DNA from: an uncultured Lachnospiraceae bacterium | GTDB lineage: Bacteria > Bacillota > Clostridia > Lachnospirales > Lachnospiraceae | Length of the DNA: 39,427 nucleotides | NCBI GenBank assembly: GCA_947589455.1 | Contig: CANQCD010000003.1 | Span: 1 to 39,427 of the forward strand | Direction of reading: 5' to 3' | Shown here: one piece after another, positions 10,144 through 17,726 of the stretch | Layout of the letters: each line of letters starts with the position of its first letter | Position numbering within the stretch: the first letter of the stretch is position 1 | Position numbers and translations under genes: made by a program | Notes under the pieces: model-generated | What the model was told of the DNA's origin: nothing | Database searches by the model: none | Seen by the model: the letters and a program-made list of their open reading frames with translations, nothing else

Positions 10144-10164
10144 CGTTGAAAAAATTACAAGAAG

Positions 10165-10185
10165 ATATTGACGGATGGTCATTTT
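10165..10185 (+). promoter_or_regulatory. Upstream operator half of a twin palindrome
   Basis: TTGAC-N5-GTCAT is an inverted repeat centred on 10175 that overlaps the -35 box. Its right half, GTCATTTT (10178-10185), is identical to that of the downstream palindrome; the left half matches in 6 of 8 positions. A repressor bound here would block sigma contact. Confidence 0.6.
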
Positions 10186-10196
10186 CGGAGTATACT
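10168..10196 (+). promoter_or_regulatory. Promoter of the RND/heptad-protein/TetR cluster
   Basis: TTGACG at 10168-10173, a 17-bp spacer and TATACT at 10191-10196. It is flanked by two matching palindromes and probably transcribes the genes from 10263 to 16543, with no obvious terminator until 16562. Confidence 0.8.
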
Positions 10197-10206
10197 GCAT
10201 TATAGA

Positions 10207-10227
10207 AAAATGACGAAAGGTCATTTT
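10207..10227 (+). promoter_or_regulatory. Downstream operator palindrome, likely TetR-family site
   Basis: AAAATGAC-GAAAG-GTCATTTT is a perfect 8-bp inverted repeat with a 5-nt centre (10217), lying over the expected start of transcription. The centre is 42 bp, four helical turns, from the upstream site. The TetR-family gene at 14861 in the same cluster is the natural candidate to bind it (inference). Confidence 0.65.
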
Positions 10228-10262
10228 ATGTAATGATTTCTGCCTGAAAGGGCAGGGAAAGG

Positions 10263-12380
10263 ATGAGAGAGATGGTAAAATTTGGTAAATGGATCACGAA
10301 GCACAAAAACATCATTCTGATCATTGCAGTGCTTCTCTTACTGCCAGCGGCGTATGGGTATCTGACGACGAAGATTAATTACGATGTGCTCAGCTATCTG
10401 CCGAAATCATTGGAGACAGTAGAGGGGCAGGACGTCCTGGTGGATGAGTTTGGAATGGGCGCTTTTTCGATGGTCGTTGTGGAAGGCATGGAGTCGAAAG
10501 ATATCACGGCGCTGGAAGAAAAGATTGAGGCGGTCGACCATGTCTATGATGTGCTTTGGTATGATGACGTCCTGGATACGAACATACCGGCGGAGATGCT
10601 CCCGTCTGATCTGCGGGATGCGTTTTTTAACGGAGACGCGACGATGATGATCGCCCTGTTTGACGGGACGACGTCAGAGGATACAACGATGGACGCAATG
10701 ACGGAAATCCGCAGGATTGTCGGGAAAAACGTGTTTGCGAGCGGGATGTCGGGAGTTGTTACCGACATTAAAAACCTGGCGCTGCAGGAAATGCCAGTCT
10801 ATGTTGTTGTGGCGTCTGTCTTATCCCTTATCATCCTGCTGATCACGATGGATTCCCTGGTCGCGCCGGTGATCTTTTTGGCGACGATAGGAATGTCTGT
10901 AGTGTATAATCTGGGAAGCAATTTTTTCTTAGGAGACGTCTCATATATCACACAGGCGCTGGCGGCAGTGCTCCAGTTAGCCGTTACGATGGATTATTCC
11001 ATCTTTTTGCTGGAAAGCTACGAGGCAAACAAACAGCGGTATCCGGGAGATAAGAACAGGGCGATGGCACATGCGATCGGAAATACCTTTAAATCTGTGT
11101 CCAGCAGCTCTGTCACGACCATTGCCGGTTTTCTTGCCCTGTGCTTTATGACGTATAAGCTGGGGACCAATATCGGCATTGTTATGTCAAAGGGCGTTAT
11201 TATCGGCGTGGTGGCATGTATCACAGTGCTTCCGGCAATGATCCTCACGTTTGACAAGGCGATTGAGAAGACAACCCACAAGGCGCTGATCCCATCTCTG
11301 GACGGTGCGTCAAAGGTAGTTGTCAAGCTGCGCTGGGTGGCGCTTGTTATTTTCCTGGTGCTCCTTTTCCCGGCGGCATATGGCAATAACAATTACCAGA
11401 TTTATTATAATCTGGATACTTCCCTTCCAAAAGACATACCGAGTTATGAAGCAAATCAGAAGCTGAAAGAAAAGTTTGATATGAGCGTTGTGCATATGGT
11501 GCTTTTGGAGGATGGACTTTCCGCAAAAGAGAAAAACGCGATGATCAAGGAAGTAGAAGGAGTAGACGGCGTAAAGTGGGTTATCGGGCTGGATTCGCTG
11601 TTTGGGCCAAACGTTCCGGATTCTATGATTCCAGGCGATATCAAAGAAATGTTAAACAGCGGCGAACATGAACTGCAGTTTATCTGCTCTGACTATGCAT
11701 CGGCAACGGATGAGTCAAACGAGCAGATCCATGAAATTGATAATATTGTAAAGAAATATCAGAAGAGTGGAATGGTGATTGGCGAGGCTCCTTTGATGAA
11801 GGATTTGTCTGACGTGACAAATATTGATCTGGAAAATGTCAATATCATATCCATAGCGGCTATTTTTCTGATCATCCTGATAACGTTTAAATCAATCCTG
11901 ATACCGATCATCCTCGTGGCGGTGATCGAGTTTGCGATTATCTGTAACATGGCGGTTCCGTTCTATGCGGATACGCCGCTCCCATTTGTCGCAAGTATCG
12001 TGATTGGGACCATTCAGCTTGGCGCGACAGTGGATTATGCTATTTTAATGACAAACCGGTATCATAAAGAGCGGACGCAGGGAAAGAAGAGCAAGAAGGA
12101 GGCGATCCTGATCGCGCATCAGACCTCATTCAAATCAATCCTGACCAGCGGTTTTTGCTTTTTTGCAGCGACATTCGGCGTATCTGTATACTCAAGGGTC
12201 GATATGATCGGTTCAATCTGCACGCTGCTGTCAAGAGGCGCGATCATCAGCATGGTAGTCGTCCTGGCAATCCTGCCGGCAATGCTGTGGCTGTTTGACG
12301 GGCTCATTATCCGCACTTCATGGGATATGATCAAAGAGAAGGTATGGCAGCGCGACAAACAAAAAACAGAGGAAGCCTGA
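10263..12380 (+). CDS. MMPL/RND-superfamily membrane transporter
   Basis: A 705-residue membrane protein with the duplicated RND layout: one helix (about 15-33), a large extracellular loop (about 40-175), five helices (about 177-330), then a second helix (about 355-375), loop and helix bundle to about 690. The sequence SVVTTIAGFLAL-like helix and the AVTMDYSIFLLE and GATVDYAILMTNRY stretches match the MMPL/YdfJ family, whose helix-4 Asp residues carry protons. Substrates in Gram-positives include lipids and small hydrophobic drugs; this one is unknown. Either ATG 10263 or ATG 10272 (AAAGGA 8 nt upstream) may be the start. First gene of a likely four-gene unit controlled by the twin operators. 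Confidence 0.85.
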   Translation: MREMVKFGKWITKHKNIILIIAVLLLLPAAYGYLTTKINYDVLSYLPKSLETVEGQDVLVDEFGMGAFSMVVVEGMESKDITALEEKIEAVDHVYDVLWYDDVLDTNIPAEMLPSDLRDAFFNGDATMMIALFDGTTSEDTTMDAMTEIRRIVGKNVFASGMSGVVTDIKNLALQEMPVYVVVASVLSLIILLITMDSLVAPVIFLATIGMSVVYNLGSNFFLGDVSYITQALAAVLQLAVTMDYSIFLLESYEANKQRYPGDKNRAMAHAIGNTFKSVSSSSVTTIAGFLALCFMTYKLGTNIGIVMSKGVIIGVVACITVLPAMILTFDKAIEKTTHKALIPSLDGASKVVVKLRWVALVIFLVLLFPAAYGNNNYQIYYNLDTSLPKDIPSYEANQKLKEKFDMSVVHMVLLEDGLSAKEKNAMIKEVEGVDGVKWVIGLDSLFGPNVPDSMIPGDIKEMLNSGEHELQFICSDYASATDESNEQIHEIDNIVKKYQKSGMVIGEAPLMKDLSDVTNIDLENVNIISIAAIFLIILITFKSILIPIILVAVIEFAIICNMAVPFYADTPLPFVASIVIGTIQLGATVDYAILMTNRYHKERTQGKKSKKEAILIAHQTSFKSILTSGFCFFAATFGVSVYSRVDMIGSICTLLSRGAIISMVVVLAILPAMLWLFDGLIIRTSWDMIKEKVWQRDKQKTEEA

Positions 12381-12497
12381 CCTGCAGGGCGGCAAAAAGA
12401 GATAGAAGCAGTGGAATATCAGAAAAGAATGATAAAAATTGCCAAAATCTGGTTATAATAAAAATGGCAGCAAATCAAAGAAAGGAAAGGGATAGAC

Positions 12498-14846
12498 ATG
12501 AGAAAGAATAAAAAGAAACTATTGGCGGCCGGCATCGGCGCACTGGTCACATCAGGCTTGCTGTTAGGAAGCGTAGAATATGCTTCCCACACCTTTGAGG
12601 CAAAAAACGCCTCTGCCTTTACTGAGATGGCAAAGAAGACAAAAACCGTCAGCGAAAAAGTCCCGGTGAACGAAGCCGGTAAAAAAGAAAAAGGCGGCGT
12701 AAAGAAAGAGGAGACTGTGTATGTGACAATGGATGCACAGGGGACGCCGGAGGAAGTCTTAGTATCTGACTGGCTCAAAAATTCCGGTATCGGCGGCGCC
12801 CTGGAGGATCAGAGCAGCCTGACTGACATTGAAAACACAAAGGGAGACGAGACATTTACGCAGGATGGGGAAAAGCTCACCTGGGATGCAGGAGACAAAG
12901 ATATTTATTATCAGGGGAAATCGTCAGAAGAGCTCCCAATCGGAATGTCTGTCACCTATGAGCTTGACGGACAGGAGATCAGCCCGGAAGAGCTGGTAGG
13001 AAAGAGTGGCCGGCTGAAGATCACGATACAATACACCAATGAATCCAAAAAACAGGTTTTCTTAGACGGCCAGAATAAAGAGATTTATACCCCGTTTGTT
13101 ATGGCGACCGGCATGATCCTTCCGGTAGATAAATTTTCTAACGTAGAGGTTGACCATGGGCAGGTTTTGTCGGAGGGAGACAATGATATCCTGTTTGTAT
13201 ACGGACTGCCGGGAATGAAGGAAAATCTGGATTTGAGCGGGCTGGATTTCGGGGATGATGTTTCGCCGGATACGTCAAAATTAGAGAAAAAGCTGACGGA
13301 TACGGCAACGATTACCGCTGACGTCAAGGATTTTGAGATGGGCGCGACGTATACTGTTGCGACTGCAAGCCTGTTAGACGAGATTTCTTTTGACAATGCG
13401 ATGGATACCGGCGATCTGGAAGATAAGATGGATGAATTGACAGATGCGGCGGAGGAACTGGTGGACGGCACCGGAAAAATCTCGGATGGATTAGATGAAC
13501 TGGACGGAAGCTTTGCAAAATATGCCGATGCGATCGATACCGTAAAGGACAGTGTAAAGACGTTAGACGATGGCGGCAAAAAAATTTATAAGGCGACGAT
13601 AACTTATACGACGGGCGCCGATAAGCTGTTAAAAGGCGTCAGGACATATGTGTCCGGCACGAAGACTTTTGCAAAGAGCACAAAGACCTATGCAAGCGGC
13701 GCAAAGAAGCTCGTGAAAGGCGTGAACACATTGAGTGGGGCGGCTTCGTCGTTCCCGGATTCTTATAAAGAGTTTCACAGTAAGCTGGGAGAATATACAA
13801 CCGGTGTCAATACGCTGTTGTCGGAAGACAATATGAAAAAATTAGGCGAGGCTGTTGCAAAGTTAAAAACAGGGATTTCATCTGCTGACAAGGGACTGAA
13901 AACAGTTCAGGCAGGAGTTTCCCAGATGAATGCCGGGGCAAAGAAGTTAAACGAAAACAGCGAGTCAGCGGCAAAGATGATTGCGACATATCAGGCTCTT
14001 TTAGAGCAGGCGCAGGCGGCTCTGGCCTCTCCAGATCTGACGGCGGAGCAGAAACAGCAGTATGCAGGGCAGGTAGAATTATATACCGGGACGATCGCTT
14101 ATCTGCAGGGGGCGAAAGAGCTTGCAGCCAGCGTAGATGAAGCGACAGACGGAGCAGGAGAGAACGACCTGGCGGCAGGACTTGCACAGATTGAGGCGGC
14201 AACGGATACCGAGGCTTCCGGAGAAAATTTATATACCGGGATGTCCGCTCTGGAAAGCAGCGTTGGGACGATTGCTGAAAATGCAGGAGTTTTGCGGGAC
14301 TCTAAAGATGCCTTGATGGCGGCAAGCAGTACGATCCAGGAAAATATCAAAAAAATTGCCTCAAATCTGAAGCTGATTGGCAAGAAAGGAAAAGTATTAG
14401 TAAAGAATAACAAAAAAATAAAATCTGCGGCCAATACCCTGACAAAAAATGCGGGTGTGATCAAATCAAATTCCGGAAAGATCACATCCTCCAGCGATAA
14501 ATTCCGAAACGGAGTAAAAGAATTATCCAAAGGGACCGCAGCGCTCCTTGCAGGAGCCGGTCAGCTGCAGGATAAGACAGGGGATGTGGCAGATGGGATT
14601 TCCAAGCTGGCGACTGGAGCAGTGACTCTGGATGATGGGATGAACCAGTTCAGGACAGATGGGACGGATAAGCTGACCAACGCGATGGACAGCCTGATAG
14701 ACGGTATCGAGCAGATCAGGGACCGTGTTCAGGCAGTATCTGACGCAGCAGAGGATTATAACAGTTTTTCCGGCATTGACAGCAGTATGGATGGAAGAGT
14801 TAAATTTATTATGACGACAAAAGAGATTAAGGCGGAAGAAGAGTAA
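12498..14846 (+). CDS. Membrane-anchored heptad-repeat (xxxLxxG) surface protein
   Basis: A 782-residue protein with an N-terminal signal anchor (about residues 7-27) and no C-terminal membrane helix, so most of it should lie outside the membrane. Residues about 70-290 form a conserved beta-rich region with the stretches DIYYQGKSSEELPIG and PFVMATGMILPVD. From about 305 to the end it is helical, with x-x-x-Leu-x-x-Gly heptads (for example LVDGTGKISDGLDELDG, and LSKGTAALLAGAGQL near 675) of the YhgE/Pip type. Proteins of this build often lie beside MMPL transporters in Clostridia (from general knowledge). A periplasmic-adaptor-like or cell-wall-spanning partner of the transporter is inference. 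AAAGGAAAGGG precedes the start. Confidence 0.7.
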   Translation: MRKNKKKLLAAGIGALVTSGLLLGSVEYASHTFEAKNASAFTEMAKKTKTVSEKVPVNEAGKKEKGGVKKEETVYVTMDAQGTPEEVLVSDWLKNSGIGGALEDQSSLTDIENTKGDETFTQDGEKLTWDAGDKDIYYQGKSSEELPIGMSVTYELDGQEISPEELVGKSGRLKITIQYTNESKKQVFLDGQNKEIYTPFVMATGMILPVDKFSNVEVDHGQVLSEGDNDILFVYGLPGMKENLDLSGLDFGDDVSPDTSKLEKKLTDTATITADVKDFEMGATYTVATASLLDEISFDNAMDTGDLEDKMDELTDAAEELVDGTGKISDGLDELDGSFAKYADAIDTVKDSVKTLDDGGKKIYKATITYTTGADKLLKGVRTYVSGTKTFAKSTKTYASGAKKLVKGVNTLSGAASSFPDSYKEFHSKLGEYTTGVNTLLSEDNMKKLGEAVAKLKTGISSADKGLKTVQAGVSQMNAGAKKLNENSESAAKMIATYQALLEQAQAALASPDLTAEQKQQYAGQVELYTGTIAYLQGAKELAASVDEATDGAGENDLAAGLAQIEAATDTEASGENLYTGMSALESSVGTIAENAGVLRDSKDALMAASSTIQENIKKIASNLKLIGKKGKVLVKNNKKIKSAANTLTKNAGVIKSNSGKITSSSDKFRNGVKELSKGTAALLAGAGQLQDKTGDVADGISKLATGAVTLDDGMNQFRTDGTDKLTNAMDSLIDGIEQIRDRVQAVSDAAEDYNSFSGIDSSMDGRVKFIMTTKEIKAEEE

Positions 14847-14860
14847 AAGAGGTGTCTCAC

Positions 14861-15496
14861 TTGGGGAAAGTTGAGGAGAAAAAGAAACAAAAACAGGAGG
14901 CGCTGCTAGAGTCTGCGTTCGCTCTGTTTACGGAACGAGGGGTAGACTATACGTCAGTTTCTGATATTACGCGGCGCGCCAATATGGCGAAAGGGACGTT
15001 TTATCTCTATTTCAGGGATAAATATGAGATCAGGGATTATCTGATCGGCCATCAGACTGCGATGATATTTAAGCAGGCGGGAATCCAGCTGCATCAATGG
15101 CTGGATTCCAACCCGTATGATTCTTTGGAGGAGTGTGTCATCTATCTGGTAAACCAGGTATTAGATATCTTAGAGACAAATCCGACTTTGCTTAAATTTA
15201 TTTCTAAAAATTTAAGCTGGGGGATTTTCTCAGCGCTCCGCGTCACAGATATGGACAACCAGAATTATATTGAAATATTTGACACGCTGATAGAGAAGTC
15301 TCCTAAAAAGTACAGGAGCAGACAGTTGATGATATACATGATAGTGGAACTGATCAATGCGACCTGTTATAATGTGATCCTGCATCAGTCGCCGGTAAAG
15401 CTGCCGGAATTAAAAGAGGCGCTTTACCCGGCAATCCGCAGCATCATTAAACAGTTTGAATGTAACAGCAGTGAAGTCCAGGAAACCGCAGGATGA
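14861..15496 (+). CDS. TetR/AcrR-family transcriptional regulator
   Basis: A 211-residue regulator. The N-terminal helix-turn-helix (about residues 12-58) is typical: ALFTERGVDYTSVSDITRRANMAKGTFYLYF, in two parts around SVSDI and KGTFYLYF. The remaining helices form a ligand-binding and dimer domain with no recognisable ligand signature. The start is set at TTG 14861 because AAAGAGG (14846-14852) lies 8 nt upstream; the in-frame GTG at 14852 falls inside that ribosome binding site. It begins 14 nt after the heptad-protein gene and probably represses its own cluster by binding the palindromes near 10175 and 10217 (inference). Confidence 0.92.
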   Translation: MGKVEEKKKQKQEALLESAFALFTERGVDYTSVSDITRRANMAKGTFYLYFRDKYEIRDYLIGHQTAMIFKQAGIQLHQWLDSNPYDSLEECVIYLVNQVLDILETNPTLLKFISKNLSWGIFSALRVTDMDNQNYIEIFDTLIEKSPKKYRSRQLMIYMIVELINATCYNVILHQSPVKLPELKEALYPAIRSIIKQFECNSSEVQETAG

Positions 15497-15532
15497 CAAA
15501 AAAACGACAAATATTTGTCAAAATTAGGGACT

Positions 15533-16543
15533 ATGATAGAATTGATTGACAGATTGATGGTACGGGGCAGGCTGGAACAAAAAGAGATTTCAGAATTGCT
15601 CCGGTTTCGAAAGCCAGAGACAGTAGAGTACCTGTTTGAAAAGGCGCGAATGGTGCGCGCAGGAAACAGGCGAAAAGCAGCCGAGATCTGGGGCAGGATC
15701 CCCGTGAGCAGTTATTGTAAATATAATTGCAAGATGTGCGGGCTGCGCAGGGATAATCAGTTTGCAAAGCGTTACCGGATGGATGAGAAGACCGTGCTTT
15801 CCTGTTGTATGCAGTATTACCGGCAGGGAGTCCGGGGGTTTTACCTGGAGAGCGGGGATGATATCGCGCTGTCTGAAAAAAATATGGCGCAGCTGCTGCT
15901 GGGGATTGCAGAGCGGCTGGAGAACGTAAAAGTAGTGCTGGCAATGGGGGAAAAACCTCTGTCCGCCTATGCGCATTGGAAACAGATTGGGGCAGATGGA
16001 TATGTTTTGTACCATGGCTGTGCAAACGAGCAGCAGTTTAAAAAAATTTATCCCTCTAATATGTCGCCGTTACTCAGGAAACAATGTCTTTGGGGCTTGA
16101 AAGAGTACGGTTATCAGGCCGGGACCGGCTTTCTGGTAGGACTTCCCTACCAGACAATGGATGACGTCGCCGCTGATATTTGTTTTATCCGTGAATTTTG
16201 TCCTTCGATCATTGACGTGGGTGCGTTTGTCCCTGCATTGCATACGCCGTTTGAGCGGGAGCGCAGTGGAAATGGAGAAGTGGTCCTACAGATCATTGCA
16301 ATTTTCCGGATTATGTTTCCAGAAGCTCATATTATTGCAGATCCGACATTAGACAGGGTGATGCAGAATGGGAGATTCCGCGCGTTGGACGCCGGTGCAG
16401 ATGTTTTGCTGGTTGACGCGTTGGAAGGCGGATGGCTGGAGCAATATCAGGTATATGAGCGCAGGACAGGAAGGCTGTCGGCTCCTGTTGACAATGTAGA
16501 GCAATGCAGGGAGCAGCTGCGCATGAGAGGTCTGTCTTTATAA
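15533..16543 (+). CDS. HydE-like radical SAM protein
   Basis: A 336-residue radical SAM enzyme. The cluster motif CKYNCKMC (Cys62, 66, 69) is followed by GLRRDNQFAKRYRM, close to the CGLRRDN..RYRM signature of HydE, the [FeFe]-hydrogenase maturase. Further HydE/BioB-like blocks are YLESGDD, LAMGEKP, TGFLVGLPYQTMDD and FVPALHTPFE. The C-terminal region lacks the extra cysteines that carry a second cluster in some HydE proteins. It may be HydE itself or a paralogue acting on another substrate; hydG lies 18 kb away. The ATG start has AGGGA very close by; an in-frame TTG at 15515 is possible. It begins 36 nt after tetR, so co-transcription is likely. Confidence 0.7.
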   Translation: MIELIDRLMVRGRLEQKEISELLRFRKPETVEYLFEKARMVRAGNRRKAAEIWGRIPVSSYCKYNCKMCGLRRDNQFAKRYRMDEKTVLSCCMQYYRQGVRGFYLESGDDIALSEKNMAQLLLGIAERLENVKVVLAMGEKPLSAYAHWKQIGADGYVLYHGCANEQQFKKIYPSNMSPLLRKQCLWGLKEYGYQAGTGFLVGLPYQTMDDVAADICFIREFCPSIIDVGAFVPALHTPFERERSGNGEVVLQIIAIFRIMFPEAHIIADPTLDRVMQNGRFRALDAGADVLLVDALEGGWLEQYQVYERRTGRLSAPVDNVEQCREQLRMRGLSL

Positions 16544-16562
16544 AAAGAGACAGGCCTTTTTA
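16528..16562 (+). terminator. Terminator overlapping the end of the HydE-like gene
   Basis: AGGTCTGTCT (16528-16537) pairs with AGACAGGCCT (16548-16557, one G-T pair), followed by T residues. The stop codon sits in the loop. Confidence 0.75.
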
Positions 16563-16565
16563 GTA

Positions 16566-16890
16566 GGATAAGAAATTGCAAGTCCTCCTAAAAGAGGGCT
16601 TTGAAATATAGTGGAGTGCAAAGGCACGAGCGCAGGCGGTGTCCTTTTTATGGGATAGGAGGACTTTGAAATGTAGTGGTGCACAAGGGCGCCAGCGCAG
16701 GCGGTGCCCTTTTTATGGGATAGGAAATTGCAAGCCCTCCTAAAAGAGGGCTTTGAAATATAGTGGAGTGCAAAGGCGCCAGCGCAGGCGGTGTCCTTTT
16801 TCATGGGATAGGAAATTGCAAGCCCTCCTAAAAGAGGGCTTTGAAATGTAGTGGGACGCAAGTGCACCAGCGCAGGCGGTGCCCTTGTGC
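16566..16890 (+). repeat. Tandem block of four double-hairpin repeat units
   Basis: Units begin at 16566, 16653, 16718 and 16806. The full unit is about 87 bp: GGGATAGGAAATTGC, a hairpin AAGCCCTC-N6-GAGGGCTT, the linker TTGAAATATAGTGG, then a second hairpin around the loop AGCGCAGGC ending in a T run. Unit 2 is a short form (about 65 bp) missing the first hairpin. Stem bases of the second hairpin differ between units yet mostly keep pairing (GGGCGCC/GGTGCCC, GTGCACC/GGTGCCC). Related copies lie at 20216-20303 (minus orientation) and 33508-33570. Each could act as an extra terminator, but the function is unknown. Confidence 0.85.
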
Positions 16891-16968
16891 ACAGTTGCCG
16901 GTAAGCGGCGGTATTAAGGTGGGTTGTCTGACATGCTTGCTATATGAGGAAAGGGGTTTTATGGAAAC

Positions 16969-17679
16969 ATGACAGTATTAGCTGCGGAAGAAGACTTTAT
17001 CTGGCTGGACAGCCTGCAGGCAGAGCTGGGAAAGAAAAAGATCACATTAAAAGAGATGGACATCTATCCCGAAAAGGGGATAGAACAGGGTATAATAAAA
17101 GTTTTGTCTGAGGAGCTTGACAGTCTCTGTGCGGAGGGAGTTCCGACTGTCTTGCTGATGTCATGGCAGTATCTGAAAACAGCCGGCGGAAGCTGGCAGA
17201 CAGGCTTGGAACAGATCTGCTCCGGCTGTCCGGCGCCGGTGGTGCTGCTTTCAGAAAGGCGGCAGGTAAAGCGGGAATTGGCGGGGTTTGAAGCGGGAAT
17301 TGCAGATTATGTGACAAAGCAGGACGATATCCGCATTGTTGCGGCGAGGCTTCAGTCTGTGCTGATGCGTTATGCTTCCGGCCAGAGGGCGGCAGATGGG
17401 GAGGATGTGCTGTTTGAACAGGCGACATATACCGTCTGGATTCAGGGGCAAAAGCAGGAATTATCCCATCTGGAATATGCTGTTTTTGAGTGCCTGTACA
17501 AAAATAAGGACACTGTTTTAAAACGTCAGTTTATCTTCCGGGAAATCTGGGGTGAAAAGCCGGTTAAGGATATGCGGGTTGTAGATACTGTCGTCAAGCG
17601 GCTTCGCAAAAAAATAGAAAAAACCCAGTATGTGATTCAATCAAAATACAAACTGGGTTATATCCTGACAAAAGAATAG
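16969..17679 (+). CDS. OmpR-type winged-helix regulator with a degenerate receiver
   Basis: A 236-residue protein. Residues 1-120 resemble a response-regulator receiver (N-terminal acidic EED, and ADYVTKQ where receivers carry the conserved Lys), but the phospho-acceptor position after the third strand reads VLLMSW: no Asp is present (Met64/Ser65). The C-terminal 95 residues form an OmpR/PhoB winged helix, ending in VVDTVVKRLRKKIE and KYKLGYILTKE. Phosphorylation is therefore unlikely and another signal must control it. The strong AGGAAAGGGG lies 13 nt from this ATG but 6 nt from ATG 16961, which opens a three-codon frame whose TGA overlaps the start (ATGA). No kinase gene is adjacent. Confidence 0.8.
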   Translation: MTVLAAEEDFIWLDSLQAELGKKKITLKEMDIYPEKGIEQGIIKVLSEELDSLCAEGVPTVLLMSWQYLKTAGGSWQTGLEQICSGCPAPVVLLSERRQVKRELAGFEAGIADYVTKQDDIRIVAARLQSVLMRYASGQRAADGEDVLFEQATYTVWIQGQKQELSHLEYAVFECLYKNKDTVLKRQFIFREIWGEKPVKDMRVVDTVVKRLRKKIEKTQYVIQSKYKLGYILTKE

Positions 17680-17726
17680 GGATTTCTGTCGTCTTTCGGC
17701 AGATTTTCCGCATTTTGGGATCCGGC

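Noticed and set aside
12454-12459. TATAAT before the heptad-repeat protein gene as a separate promoter
   Set aside because: No acceptable -35 box at normal spacing and no extended -10; a weak internal promoter cannot be excluded.
14852-14860. GTG start for the TetR gene
   Set aside because: This GTG lies within the AAAGAGGTG ribosome binding site; TTG 14861 has correct spacing.
16538-16867. Minus-strand frame of 109 codons across the hairpin repeat block
   Set aside because: It consists of the repeats read in reverse, has no ribosome binding site and runs over a terminator; the open frame is a by-product of the repeat.
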